A DNA stretch of 64,000 nucleotides from Chloroflexi bacterium 54-19 (GCA_001898225.1 MKTJ01000047.1:1-64000), one strand, 5' to 3'; positions 7,860-16,800 are shown, counted from the first letter of the stretch. Notes: a model not told the origin generated them from the letters alone. Made by a program: numbers and translations.

Positions 7860-8285
7860 TTACGTTGTTTTTAAAAGATTTTTGCGGCGCATAATACCTT
7901 GAAAAAATCTTAGAAACTCGAATTTGTCGGTAAAACTACCTTTCCCACCCGTTACCGGAATATCAAAAGTTTGCCCATCAGTCAGGTACAGAGTTAAGCC
8001 GCTTTTGAGAAATTTTTCGCCAATGGTATCAACTTTTGTTACATCACCGAATCTTATTGTTAGCCATTTATCTTTTGTGAAAAGGTGCAAATTTTTATCG
8101 GTGATAACGATGCTGTCTTCAAGGTTGCCCGGTATATTCTCATAGACACCAACTAATTGCTCGTCTTTTTCAAATATAATTCCGTTTGAAAAGAAGTTAG
8201 CAGGTAAATCTTTTTGATAATAATTGGTATAACGGTCAAACCTGTGCAAGGTTCGATATGCTGTTGAAGCAACCCAATTTGTCAT
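7860..8285 (-). CDS. small PH-domain-like hypothetical protein
   Basis: Unrecognised protein of about 141 residues. The central part, DSIVITDKNLHLFTKDKWLTI followed by IRFGDVTKVDTIG and LTLYLTDGQTFDIPV, has the strand pattern of bacterial PH-like domains. No signal peptide or membrane helix is seen. I chose the ATG at 8285 because GGAGG lies six bases before it; the open frame extends seven codons further upstream without a better site. Its base composition is clearly more AT-rich than the M23 and selB genes on either side, suggesting a different history. A dispersed repeat (8314-8340) lies just upstream. Confidence 0.6.
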   Translation of the reverse strand: MTNWVASTAYRTLHRFDRYTNYYQKDLPANFFSNGIIFEKDEQLVGVYENIPGNLEDSIVITDKNLHLFTKDKWLTIRFGDVTKVDTIGEKFLKSGLTLYLTDGQTFDIPVTGGKGSFTDKFEFLRFFQGIMRRKNLLKTT

Positions 8286-8313
8286 TATTGCCTCCAGCAC
8301 CATCAAATCCCTT

Positions 8314-8340
8314 CAACGTTGTTTCGTTTTACGTTCAACG
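8314..8340 (+). repeat. dispersed intergenic repeat, copy B, overlapping the selB stop codon
   Basis: Holds the core CGTTGTTTCGTT at 8317-8328 followed by TTACGTTCAACG. The last bases (8335-8340) contain the selB stop codon, so the repeat or its insertion supplies the end of selB. Confidence 0.65.
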
Positions 8341-10281
8341 GAACTTAACGCGGGCATCCCCGACCCGGCGAGTGATTTTTTGCTCGTCGAGATATTCGAG
8401 CAGGCTCTGGACCGGCTTGCGGCTGGCGTTGAACAGGTCGCGCACTTCGGCCAGGGTGATCTGTCCCTGCTGGTCGAGTTTTTCCAGGATAGATTTCAGC
8501 ATGAAGTCGTAAGTTTCGGCCAGGAAGTAAGCGGCTTCTCCCACCCGTTTGAGTTCGCCCCTGTCCACCAGGGCCGCCACAATATTCGGGTCGGTGCCGA
8601 GGTCGACCAGGCTGGGCGGCGTGAAAGGGTTTTGGCGGAAAGCGGCCAGCAGGTTGTCGGCCTGTTTTTGCTGGGCCGGGTTGAACTTTACCTCGAAACC
8701 GGGCAGGGCCAGGGCCGCGCTCCCCTGGGTGGACGTTTCCACCAGGACGCCTTCGGCCACCAGGCGGCTGACCACAAAATTATAGGTCTTGGAACTGGCG
8801 ATACCCAGGCGGCTTTTTAATTCGTCCCGGTTCATACCTCTTTTCAAGGGGAACTGGCCGTGAAACTGCCCGACCAGCCCGGCGGCGCGTTCCTTCAACT
8901 CCTGCCAGGCCGTTTCGCTTATCACTACCTGGGTCGGGGCCAGCACCACCGCTTCACCTGCTTTAAGGGCCTGCTCCCTGGCAGCGGCATCCTCCGAGAG
9001 CAACAGGACGCTCCCCTGCCCGACCAGCCCGGCCAGGGCTTGCTGGGTATCTTTCAACTCGATTTTCGTTTCCTCGGCGACGGTTCGCAGGTCGCGGGGC
9101 AGTCGCGGGGCGGTGTTAAGTTTTTGCAGGATAATCTCCCCGGGCGTCCCTTTTTCGAGGGTTTTGAGGTTTTCCAGCACGTCTTCGCGAAACCGTTTGT
9201 GACGGCGCGGGTGCGGGTCAATCACCACCCCCCCGGCGATAGTCTGGCTCGGCGAGGGGAGGCGCAGGATAAAACGGTCACCTTTAGCCACGGCTACCGG
9301 CGCACTCAGGCGGGCCTGAACCAACCCGCTCTCGCCCGGCATTAGCCTGGGTTTATCGAGGGTCGTAACCCCGGCCACGGCTTCGGCGGAGCCGGTAAAC
9401 AAATCCCAAAAACTATTCTGGCCCATCTCTACGGGAGAACTTTTTAGCATTTCCACTCGCAAGTCGAGCCGGTCGGTCGCTTCCAACCAGCCGGGGACGG
9501 TCAGGACCATGCCCCGGTGCAGTTCGCCCACTTCAAGGCCGGTCAGGTTGACCGCGACCCGGTTGCCGGGCAGGGCCGTTTCGGCCTTGGTCTTGTGCAT
9601 CTGGATACCACGAATCCGGCTGCGCAGGTTGCCGGGTTGGATTTCTATCTCCTGGCCCACGCTCAGTTTGCCGTCAACCAGGGTGCCGGTCACTACCGTC
9701 CCGAACCCGCTCACGCTAAAGACCCGGTCAATCGGCAGACGGGGCCGACCCTGGTCGGCCCGGACCGGCACTGTATCGAGTACCCTATCGAGGGCTTCGA
9801 GAAGTTGGGGCAAACCCTGGCCGGTCCGGGCAGAGACAGGCAGGATAGGCGCGTTCGCCAGGCCGGGTGGGCCGTTTTTAAGTCCCTCGCGCACTTCCTC
9901 GGTCATCAATTCGAGCCACTCCTGGTCCACCATGTCGCACTTGGTCAAGACCACCAGGCCCCGCTCGATATGCAGCAGTTTTAGAATATCGAGATGCTCC
10001 TGGGTCTGGGGCATAATCCCTTCATCGGCGGCAACCACCAGCAAGGCGGCGTCAATTCCGCCGACCCCGGCCAGCATATTTTTTATAAAGCGTTCGTGGC
10101 CCGGCACGTCAATAATCGAAATCTCCCGGCCTCCTGGCAATTTCAGCCAGGCAAAGCCGAGGTCAATAGTCATTTCCCGCCGTTTTTCTTCTTCAAGCCG
10201 GTCCGGGTCAATCCCGGTCAGGGCTTTTACGAGGGTGCTTTTGCCGTGATCAACGTGCCCCGCCGTACCGATTACGTACAC
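8335..10281 (-). CDS. selB: selenocysteine-specific elongation factor SelB
   Basis: Translation GTPase that delivers selenocysteyl-tRNA(Sec) to UGA codons followed by a SECIS hairpin. From the chosen start the protein is 648 residues. The GTPase domain has the P-loop GTAGHVDHGKST, DVPGHE and TKCD. Beta-barrel domains II and III follow, then C-terminal winged-helix repeats (from about residue 380) that bind SECIS RNA. I start it at the GTG at 10281, giving MYVIGTAGHVDHGKST as in other SelB proteins, with AAAGGA ten bases upstream; the open frame extends 26 codons further upstream. selA, selC and selD are not in the window. The stop codon overlaps a dispersed repeat. Confidence 0.93.
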   Translation of the reverse strand: MYVIGTAGHVDHGKSTLVKALTGIDPDRLEEEKRREMTIDLGFAWLKLPGGREISIIDVPGHERFIKNMLAGVGGIDAALLVVAADEGIMPQTQEHLDILKLLHIERGLVVLTKCDMVDQEWLELMTEEVREGLKNGPPGLANAPILPVSARTGQGLPQLLEALDRVLDTVPVRADQGRPRLPIDRVFSVSGFGTVVTGTLVDGKLSVGQEIEIQPGNLRSRIRGIQMHKTKAETALPGNRVAVNLTGLEVGELHRGMVLTVPGWLEATDRLDLRVEMLKSSPVEMGQNSFWDLFTGSAEAVAGVTTLDKPRLMPGESGLVQARLSAPVAVAKGDRFILRLPSPSQTIAGGVVIDPHPRRHKRFREDVLENLKTLEKGTPGEIILQKLNTAPRLPRDLRTVAEETKIELKDTQQALAGLVGQGSVLLLSEDAAAREQALKAGEAVVLAPTQVVISETAWQELKERAAGLVGQFHGQFPLKRGMNRDELKSRLGIASSKTYNFVVSRLVAEGVLVETSTQGSAALALPGFEVKFNPAQQKQADNLLAAFRQNPFTPPSLVDLGTDPNIVAALVDRGELKRVGEAAYFLAETYDFMLKSILEKLDQQGQITLAEVRDLFNASRKPVQSLLEYLDEQKITRRVGDARVKFR

Positions 10282-10329
10282 GCCTGGTATCCTTTCAAAG
10301 GTCGGTGCTAATCCTAAATTTATAACGTG

Positions 10330-10359
10330 AGTATAACCGTCCGGTTGCCGGGTTGGCAA
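10330..10359 (-). promoter_or_regulatory. selB promoter candidate
   Basis: On the minus strand TTGCCA (10359-10354) is followed after 18 bases by TATACT (10335-10330). The start point near 10322 would leave a leader of about 40 bases to the GTG start, which supports that start over the longer reading frame. Confidence 0.55.
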
Positions 10360-10438
10360 GAATTTTGCAAGTTATCACTTAAATCAACCCAAAATATCTT
10401 TAACCGTATTTTCGAGGGCGGCTAAAGTTTGTGAAAAA

Positions 10439-10447
10439 TGGTATAAT
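10439..10447 (+). promoter_or_regulatory. extended -10 promoter of ispH
   Basis: TGG followed by a perfect TATAAT (10442-10447). No good -35 element is visible, as is usual for extended -10 promoters. It lies 83 bases before the ispH start codon. Confidence 0.55.
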
Positions 10448-10530
10448 ACAGGGGAAAAGAGGCCGTACCGGCAGGCTGTTGTGAGAAGGTAAGCCGGGAG
10501 AAAGGTTTTAAGGGGTAAGTTTTTCGAGCT

Positions 10531-11421
10531 ATGGAAATAAAACTGGCAAGGGAAATGGGTTTTTGTTTCGGGGTTCGCAAGGCCATCCAACTGGTCGAGA
10601 AGGAAGCCGAGGGGCGCGGAGTCAGCCCGAATATCACTACCTTTGGACAGTTGGTGCATAACCCGGTCGTGGTCAACCACATGGAAAAGTTGGGGGTCAA
10701 GAACGTCGATACCCGCGAGATGGAGCAGGTCCAGGGCGGTATGATTGCCTTTACCGCGCACGGTGTGGCTCCCCAGGTGATTGACGAAGCCCGCTCGCGC
10801 GGCCTGGAAATCCTCGATGCTACCTGCCCGCTTGTCACTCTTATCCAGCGTTCCGCCCGCGAAATGGTCGAAGAAGGTTTTAAGGTTATCGTTTACGGCG
10901 ATAAGAACCATCCCGAAGTCAAAAGCATCGTTGGCTGGGCCGGGAAAGATACGGTCGCCACGATGGACTTTGAAGAAATTAAGGATATGAAGCCGCCGAA
11001 ACGGCTGGGAATTGTCAGCCAGAGCACCCAGATTCTCGAACACTTCAAGCATTTCGTGGCCGAGGTCAACGACCAATTTCTCGGCAAGACCAAAGAAATC
11101 AAGGTCCACAACACTATTTGCGCCCCCACCACCCACCTCCAAACCTCGGCCCAGGAGTTAGCCCAGGAGTGCGAGGTAATGGTTGTTATCGGTGGGAAAA
11201 AGAGCGCCAACACCGCCCACCTGCGCGATATTTGCGAAGCCGAAGGGGCCAGGACCTACAAAATCGAGGGGCCGGATGAACTTGACCCGGCCTGGTTTGA
11301 AGGGGTAGCTAGCGTGGGCGTGACCGCCGGGGCCAGCACTCCCGATGAAAGTATCGAAGCCGTGGTCGCCCGGCTAAAGGCGATTGACCTGCTAAAACAG
11401 GTCCAGGAAAGCAAAAACTAA
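10531..11421 (+). CDS. ispH: 4-hydroxy-3-methylbut-2-enyl diphosphate reductase
   Basis: Last enzyme of the MEP isoprenoid pathway: reduces HMBPP to IPP and DMAPP with a [4Fe-4S] cluster. The protein is 296 residues, a normal length. Cluster ligands Cys12 (MGFCFGVRKA), Cys99 (DATCPLV) and Cys197 (NTICAPT) match E. coli IspH at 12, 96 and 197. The substrate-binding and catalytic motifs TFGQLVHNP, TAHGV and GASTPDESI are present. The gene has its own promoter and converges on trmD, sharing a terminator with it. The organism therefore makes isoprenoids by the MEP route, which would supply quinones for the NADH dehydrogenase encoded downstream. Confidence 0.95.
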   Translation: MEIKLAREMGFCFGVRKAIQLVEKEAEGRGVSPNITTFGQLVHNPVVVNHMEKLGVKNVDTREMEQVQGGMIAFTAHGVAPQVIDEARSRGLEILDATCPLVTLIQRSAREMVEEGFKVIVYGDKNHPEVKSIVGWAGKDTVATMDFEEIKDMKPPKRLGIVSQSTQILEHFKHFVAEVNDQFLGKTKEIKVHNTICAPTTHLQTSAQELAQECEVMVVIGGKKSANTAHLRDICEAEGARTYKIEGPDELDPAWFEGVASVGVTAGASTPDESIEAVVARLKAIDLLKQVQESKN

Positions 11422-11455
11422 AGCCGCCGCCAAGCGAGTGTTTTTGTAAAAGAGC

Positions 11456-11484
11456 GCCAGGGTATCACTAGCTGTGACCCTGGC
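11456..11484. terminator. shared bidirectional terminator between ispH and trmD
   Basis: GCCAGGGT pairs with ACCCTGGC, with a short inner CAC/GTG extension, followed by a T-rich tail on the plus strand. The hairpin includes the trmD stop codon at 11468-11470, so the last codons of trmD double as part of the stem. Confidence 0.7.
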
Positions 11485-12250
11485 TTTCTTCTTCTCTCCT
11501 TACCTGGCCCAGCAGTTTCTTCTCTTTTATGTCAAGTTGAGGCTCGAGTTTTGCCAGCAAGTCGGGGCGGCGTTGCAGGGTCCGGCGCAACGACTCTTTA
11601 AGACGCCACTCGGCCACTCTGGCGTGGTGGCCGGAAACCAGGATGTCCGGTACTGTCCAGCCCCGGAAATTAGCCGGGCGGGTATAGTGGGGATATTCGA
11701 GCAAAGGACGGGTGTGCGACTCCTCGCCGGGTGATTCTTCGGCCAATACCTCCGGGACCAGCCGGGCCACCGCGTCCACGATGACCATCGCCGCCAACTC
11801 TCCCCCTGTCAGGACGAAATCGCCGATGCTGATCTCCCTGGTGACGGCGTGGCGGACAATCCGTTCGTCCAGACCTTCGTAGTGGCCACAGACCAAAGCC
11901 AATCGCGGGTAGGCGGCCAACTCCTGGGCCATGGCCTGGTTGAAGACCTGCCCCTGCGGGCTCATCAACAGAATCGGAAAATCGGGCGGTGGGGCGGGCT
12001 CGCCGGCGGTGCCAAGCGGTACGCCCAGCCCTTCCTCAATCGCTGCAAAGACCGCTTCAGGTCGGAAGACCATCCCGGCCCCACCCCCGTAGGGGTAGTC
12101 GTCCACCTGTTTGTGGCGACCCAGGCCCCAATCGCGGATATTGTGGGTATGGATTTCAATTAACCCCTGGCTGACCGCCCGCCCCAGGATGCTTTCGCCC
12201 AGCGTTGACTCGAACATCCCTGGAAAGAGGGTTAGAATATCGAATCGCAT
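11468..12250 (-). CDS. trmD: tRNA (guanine37-N1)-methyltransferase
   Basis: Methylates G37 next to the anticodon of tRNAs that read CCN, CUN and CGG codons, preventing +1 frameshifting; SAM is the donor. The 260-residue protein begins MRFDILTLFPGMF, as TrmD proteins do. It contains the SPOUT trefoil-knot motifs LVCGHYEGLDERI and EISIGDFVLTGGE and the dimer-interface region PHYTRPANF. The open frame extends 42 codons further upstream, but that part overlaps ltaE and is not TrmD-like, so I use the ATG at 12250. It lies 25 bases after ltaE and ends in a hairpin shared with ispH. Usual trmD neighbours (rimM, rplS, rpsP) are absent. Confidence 0.95.
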   Translation of the reverse strand: MRFDILTLFPGMFESTLGESILGRAVSQGLIEIHTHNIRDWGLGRHKQVDDYPYGGGAGMVFRPEAVFAAIEEGLGVPLGTAGEPAPPPDFPILLMSPQGQVFNQAMAQELAAYPRLALVCGHYEGLDERIVRHAVTREISIGDFVLTGGELAAMVIVDAVARLVPEVLAEESPGEESHTRPLLEYPHYTRPANFRGWTVPDILVSGHHARVAEWRLKESLRRTLQRRPDLLAKLEPQLDIKEKKLLGQVRREEESQGHS

Positions 12251-12275
12251 TTGCTTTACTTTATCCTCGCCCCGG

Positions 12276-13304
12276 CTACCCGGCCAGGTTGGCGATAACG
12301 CTGAGGGCTTTTTCGAGGTCGCTCCGGTCCACGTCGTTATGGAAGACGAACCGCAACCGGCGCGGCCCCGCCGCACCCACCAGCACGCCGTTGGCCTTTA
12401 GTCTGGCGACCCACTCGGCGGCGCTCCCGGCTTTTTCATCCAGGTTGGCCGCGACTATATTGGTCTGGACGGTTGCCAGGTCTACCTCGAAACCATCCAC
12501 CAGGGCCAGGGTTTCGGCAAAGCGGCGGGCGTTGTAATGGTCTTCTTCAAGGCGTTTTGACATTTCGGTCAGGGCGATAATCCCGGCAGCGGCGAGCACC
12601 CCGGCCTGGCGCATCCCGCCGCCCAGCATTTTACGCATCTGGCGGGCCCTTTTTATAAAATCTTTCTTGCCGACTACCAGGGAACCCGCCGGGGCCGCCA
12701 GCCCTTTCGAAAGGCAGAACTGGACCGAGTCGAGGTTTTCGACCAGCTTATTTACGGGGATTTCCAGGTAAGTCGCGGCGTTAAAGACCCGCGCCCCATC
12801 GAGATGGACCGGGACATTGTGGTTGTGGGCGACCTGGCACAGTTCGTCAATTTGTTCCTTGCTCAAGACGGTGCCCCCGGCCCGGTTGTGGGTATTTTCC
12901 AGGCAGAGCAGGCCGGTCGGGGCGAAATGAATATCGGGGGTACGAATCGCCGCCGCGACCGCGTTCGGGTCAATCATGCCAAAGCGGTCGTTAGGCAGGG
13001 TGTGATAGACCAACCCGCCCGCTACCGCCGCGCCGCCTACCTCGTAATAAAAGACGTGCGAGTTATCGCCGAGCAGGATTTCTTTGCCCCGGTCGCAGTG
13101 AGCCAGCACCGCTACAAGGTTGCCCATGGTGCCGGTCGGCACGAAAAGCGCCGCTTCTTTGCCCATCGTTTCGGCGGCCAATTCTTGCAGCCGGTTAATC
13201 GTAGGGTCTTCCTCGTAAACATCGTCACCGACCTCGGCCTGGGCCATGGCCTGGCGCATTGCCTCGGTCGGTTTTGTTACCGTGTCGCTTCGTAAGTCAA
13301 TCAT
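12276..13304 (-). CDS. ltaE: low-specificity L-threonine aldolase
   Basis: PLP enzyme that cleaves L-threonine or allo-threonine to glycine and acetaldehyde. The 342 residues belong to fold-type I. The start MIDLRSDTVTKPT is diagnostic of the family. VPTGTMGNL binds the PLP phosphate, the His of LGDNSHVF stacks on the cofactor, VHLDGARVFNAA holds the Asp to the pyridine nitrogen, and the Schiff-base Lys is in FCLSKGLAAP. The start codon overlaps the rpe stop by one base (TAATG), indicating translational coupling. It is the middle gene of an rpe-ltaE-trmD transcript. Confidence 0.93.
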   Translation of the reverse strand: MIDLRSDTVTKPTEAMRQAMAQAEVGDDVYEEDPTINRLQELAAETMGKEAALFVPTGTMGNLVAVLAHCDRGKEILLGDNSHVFYYEVGGAAVAGGLVYHTLPNDRFGMIDPNAVAAAIRTPDIHFAPTGLLCLENTHNRAGGTVLSKEQIDELCQVAHNHNVPVHLDGARVFNAATYLEIPVNKLVENLDSVQFCLSKGLAAPAGSLVVGKKDFIKRARQMRKMLGGGMRQAGVLAAAGIIALTEMSKRLEEDHYNARRFAETLALVDGFEVDLATVQTNIVAANLDEKAGSAAEWVARLKANGVLVGAAGPRRLRFVFHNDVDRSDLEKALSVIANLAG

Positions 13305-13975
13305 TACCTCAAAGCCTCTCTAAGTTTTGCCATAGCCTCGCCTACGGTTTCTTTGTTGTTAAAGACCGCCGTACCGGCCACAATCACGTCCGCGCCCGCC
13401 TCGGCGATTTCGCGGATATTGTTTCCTTTCGCACCGCCGTCCACCTCGATTTCCAGTTGGGGATTGTACAGGCTTGCCATCTCGCGCATACGCCGGACTT
13501 TATTGGTGGTATTTTCGATGTAACTTTGCCCGCCAAAACCCGGATTGACACTCATCAGCAGCACCCGGTCCAGGTCCGCCAGGATGTCTTCCAGCATGAT
13601 TATCGGCGTGGCCGGGTTGAGGACGACCCCGGCCCGGCAGCCCAGGTCTTTGATGTGATGGACGGTCCGGTGAAGATGTTTCACGGCTTCAAAGTGGACC
13701 ATTATTACGGTAGCCCCGGCTTTGGCGAAATCTTCCAGGTAGCGGTCGGGGTCTTCAATCATCAGGTGGACATCCATCGGCACTTTTGTAACCCGCGTCA
13801 GGGCTTCCATTACCATCGGTCCCATCGTAATATTCGGCACGAACATTCCGTCCATTACATCGAAATGGATATAATCGGCCCCAGCTTCTTCGCAGGCTTT
13901 GACCTGTTCGCCCAGCCGGGCAAAGTCGGCTGAGAGAATAGATGGCGCGATTTTTACCTTCGATAAATCTGTCAT
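13304..13975 (-). CDS. rpe: ribulose-phosphate 3-epimerase
   Basis: Interconverts ribulose 5-phosphate and xylulose 5-phosphate in the pentose phosphate pathway. It is a 223-residue TIM barrel of standard length. Family motifs are visible: KIAPSILSADFARL, HFDVMDGMFVPNIT (metal His and Asp), DVHLMIEDPD, LLMSVNPGFGGQSYI and EIEVDGGA. The ATG at 13975 has GAGGTTGGA just upstream. It is the first gene of the leftward rpe-ltaE-trmD set. There is a 51-base gap to the preceding ABC permease gene. Confidence 0.95.
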   Translation of the reverse strand: MTDLSKVKIAPSILSADFARLGEQVKACEEAGADYIHFDVMDGMFVPNITMGPMVMEALTRVTKVPMDVHLMIEDPDRYLEDFAKAGATVIMVHFEAVKHLHRTVHHIKDLGCRAGVVLNPATPIIMLEDILADLDRVLLMSVNPGFGGQSYIENTTNKVRRMREMASLYNPQLEIEVDGGAKGNNIREIAEAGADVIVAGTAVFNNKETVGEAMAKLREALR

Positions 13976-14026
13976 TCCAACCTCATCATATTCCAGGATA
14001 GTAATATTACTTTTATAACATATTCA

Positions 14027-15553
14027 CTATATCGTTCCTCCGGTCAACCAGCAGCCGATGGCCGGGGTGATATTGGCCTCTATTATAGCTGCAATCAGTA
14101 ATAAAGGCACGATAAGTCCCAGCAGCTTGATATAGTTGACGATAGCAAACTGGAAACTCTGGCCGAGGTTCATATTTTCCGGCGGGGCGATAACCGAGGT
14201 GCTAATCTTGAGGGCGGCGGCAATCCCGATGATAACGGCTGGCAGTTCGAAAATGCCGTGCGGCAGAATGAACCCGGCCAGGAGCGGCCAGGGGTTCAAA
14301 TCGAGCTGAAAGAAGAAACCCAGGATAAAGCCGACCGGCCCAGTTGAGATTATCAGCAGGAGAATTCCCGCTACTCCCAGGCTGATAAGCGAAAGGCCAC
14401 TCCCGAGTAGCACCGAAACAGTATTATTTATGAATAGACCCTGCCATGTGACGCCCTGGAACCCGCCGATGGTAATACTGTTTATCGTACCTGACTGGCA
14501 AATCGGATTTTGGGTCCCGGTGAGACGGTCGCCCAGGTTGAGGGCGTCGCGGAAATCGCGCACAACCGGCCAGTAAGCGACCCAGATGCAGACCAGGATG
14601 CCGCCTGCGATGGAAATGGCTACGACCAGGATAGCGCTCTTGTACAGACCGAGCAGTTGCGGAATATCCCGGCGATAGAAACGCCAGATTGTCCAGCGCT
14701 GACCGGTCTTCTGGTGGGCCAGGGCTTCCTGGGGGGTGCGCCGGAAATAGTAGCCGAAACCGCGCAGAATACCCTTAAAGCTGACATTGTCCCCTTCCCT
14801 GGAAATAATTTCTTCCCGGTTGAAAATCTTCACGCCGGAGCGCATGAGCAACGCCAGGATAACCACCAGACCCAACAACATAAGATAAAGGCCAGCCTGT
14901 AAATTGTTGAGCAGCAGAACCGCTTCAAGCTGGACGCAGATACTCATCGGTAAAATGATAAAACTTGCCATAATATTGGCGGCCCGGACACTGGTGGTAT
15001 GGGTGCTGATAAGGACCGCCCCGGCTACCATTACCAGGGCTTCCACCCCGTTGAGGGCCAGGAATATGAGCAGCAGGTCCGGCGAGACCGGGAAGGGTTG
15101 CCCCATAAGTGTAAAGATAAAACTGAAACTGAGCGAGCCAAAGATGCTGGCCAGGACCGTCGGTAGGGTCGCCGCCAGGTACTTGCCCAGGAACAATTCG
15201 AAATCGGTCAGGGGAGCGCTCAACAGGGCTTCGAGGCTGTTCCGTTCTTTCTCACCTACAAAGGTTTCCAGGGCAATCACCAGGCAGAACGACATCGGCA
15301 GGAAGCCGATAGCGAGGGTCGTAAATGGTAATAGCCGCTCGTGGAAGGTGGATTGGCCCAGGTTTTTTATCAACTGGGGGCTGAGAGCGCTCAGGATGGA
15401 GGCCAATATAAAAGGAAGGATTATGACCAGGGTTATAATCGGGGCCAGCACCCGCCAGTCACGCATGGTGTCGCGTAACTCCCGGCGAGTGACAATCAAG
15501 GCCCGCGCAAGGGAAGCGCCTGGCCTGGAGAAGAAACCGGTCTGGTAACTCAC
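14027..15553 (-). CDS. ABC-2 type permease fused to a SpoIIM-like membrane domain
   Basis: Membrane component of an ABC exporter, 508 residues. Residues 1-245 look like an ABC-2 permease of the NatB/YhaP kind: an N-terminal cytoplasmic helix, six or so membrane helices, and the motif FVGEKERNSLEALLSAPL. After a polar segment (about 250-290) the C-terminal part, roughly 295-508, matches the stage II sporulation protein M family: NNTVSVLLG, then GFILPHGIFELPAVIIG and a final IEANITPAI. Normally these are separate proteins. The start overlaps the ATPase stop by four bases (ATGA), so the two products should be made together. The substrate is unknown. SpoIIM-like proteins also occur in non-sporulating bacteria, so this does not show sporulation. 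Confidence 0.8.
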   Translation of the reverse strand: MSYQTGFFSRPGASLARALIVTRRELRDTMRDWRVLAPIITLVIILPFILASILSALSPQLIKNLGQSTFHERLLPFTTLAIGFLPMSFCLVIALETFVGEKERNSLEALLSAPLTDFELFLGKYLAATLPTVLASIFGSLSFSFIFTLMGQPFPVSPDLLLIFLALNGVEALVMVAGAVLISTHTTSVRAANIMASFIILPMSICVQLEAVLLLNNLQAGLYLMLLGLVVILALLMRSGVKIFNREEIISREGDNVSFKGILRGFGYYFRRTPQEALAHQKTGQRWTIWRFYRRDIPQLLGLYKSAILVVAISIAGGILVCIWVAYWPVVRDFRDALNLGDRLTGTQNPICQSGTINSITIGGFQGVTWQGLFINNTVSVLLGSGLSLISLGVAGILLLIISTGPVGFILGFFFQLDLNPWPLLAGFILPHGIFELPAVIIGIAAALKISTSVIAPPENMNLGQSFQFAIVNYIKLLGLIVPLLLIAAIIEANITPAIGCWLTGGTI

Positions 15554-16605
15554 ATCTTCACCGCCTGTCTTGGTTTATCGGACTTCTTAAGCAACGATTG
15601 TTCGACTTCATCCCGGTTGGCTTCAGGGGCAACGCCCTCCCCGGCTATTTTGAGATAGACCGATTCAAGGCTGCGCGGAACCTGGCTCAGCGTCACGACT
15701 CCCAGGCCGCTTTCGACTAACCATTTCAGGACTGCCGGGTTGGTAGTGTTAGGTTCGGGGGTTTCATAGACAAAACCGTTGGAAAGATTTTCCAGCACCT
15801 TAACCTGTGGTAGCGCCAAAATAGAAGGGGGGATTTCTCTTAAAGGCTTGTTCAGTTCGACGTGATAATGGGGCGCACCGAGCAACTTTTCTTTTAGCTC
15901 CTCGGCGGTTCCTTCTATTATAATCTCGCCTTTTCGGATGATGGCAATTTTGTCGGCCAGTTGCTCCGCTTCGGCCAGGTTATGCGTACACAGGATTATG
16001 GCCCGGTGCGACCGCTTCAAATCCTCGATGGCGTCCCGCACTATCTTTGCGCTAAAAGGGTCCATCGCGCTGGTCGGCTCGTCGAGGAAAAGCACCTTTG
16101 GTTCGTGGATTAAAGCCCGGATGAGAGCGGCTTTCTGGCGCATACCTTTGCTGTATTCGCCCATCCGTAGCTGGCGGGTATCCCACAAATCGAAATGCTT
16201 TAACATTTCCTCGCTGCGCTCCTTTAAGAGTTTTGGCGGTACGCTTTGTAGTTCCCCAAAAAACTGCAAATAATCCAGCACCCGCATCCGGTTATAGAGA
16301 CCGGGTTGCTCGGTCAGGTGGCCGATGATTTTACGGACTTCCAGGGGTTGCCTGACCGAATCGAAGCCGCCGATAATAGCGTGCCCGCTGGTAGGCGTCA
16401 GGATTGCCGCCAGCATGCGGGTGGTGGTGGTTTTGCCCGCGCCGTTATGCCCTAACAAAGCCAGGATTTGACCGGCCTCTACTTTCAGAGAAACACCTTT
16501 GACAGCCCGGAATTCTCCAAAATCTTTGACCAGGTTATCCGCTTCGATTAAGGGAAGTGAAGTATCGGAAATAGGAATAGCGTCTAAAAAATCGAGTGAT
16601 GCCAT
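15550..16605 (-). CDS. ABC transporter ATP-binding protein
   Basis: Cytoplasmic ATPase of the adjacent exporter, 351 residues. Walker A is GHNGAGKTT (about 52-60), the signature is YSKGMRQKAAL, Walker B with catalytic Glu is VLFLDEPTSAMDP, and the switch His is in ILCTHNLAEAE. It belongs to the CcmA/NatA group. A C-terminal extension of about 110 residues beyond the ATPase core is common in this group and probably contacts the permease. It is translationally coupled to the permease-SpoIIM fusion. Ribosome-binding sequence before the ATG is weak. Confidence 0.88.
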   Translation of the reverse strand: MASLDFLDAIPISDTSLPLIEADNLVKDFGEFRAVKGVSLKVEAGQILALLGHNGAGKTTTTRMLAAILTPTSGHAIIGGFDSVRQPLEVRKIIGHLTEQPGLYNRMRVLDYLQFFGELQSVPPKLLKERSEEMLKHFDLWDTRQLRMGEYSKGMRQKAALIRALIHEPKVLFLDEPTSAMDPFSAKIVRDAIEDLKRSHRAIILCTHNLAEAEQLADKIAIIRKGEIIIEGTAEELKEKLLGAPHYHVELNKPLREIPPSILALPQVKVLENLSNGFVYETPEPNTTNPAVLKWLVESGLGVVTLSQVPRSLESVYLKIAGEGVAPEANRDEVEQSLLKKSDKPRQAVKM

Positions 16606-16751
16606 AAAACTACTTTCTTTTCTGATAGACGAAACCAGGGCCGGGCAGGGTTTGCCGCCGGGTCGGACAAGGCAAAAAAGCCCTGAGAAGCCAGGCTAAA
16701 TAATTATAGGGCTAATGGCAAATCGAGAGAGTAGGACTTTTGGTCCAAAAT

Positions 16752-16784
16752 AAAAAGCCCTGTCTTTTAAGGACAGAGCTTTTT
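16752..16784. terminator. terminator after the secreted glycosidase gene
   Basis: AAAAAGC/GCTTTTT plus CTGTC/GACAG form a long stem with a single C-A mismatch. The A and T ends make it usable in both directions. It serves the leftward glycosidase gene ending at 16801. A separate palindrome TTTTGGTCCAAAA lies at 16738-16750. Confidence 0.8.
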
Positions 16785-16800
16785 GAAAATGACCTGAAAT

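Noticed and set aside
10384..11142. 252-codon open frame on the minus strand opposite ispH
   Set aside because: Lies antisense to a gene with all IspH cluster ligands; it has no family motif and no ribosome-binding site.
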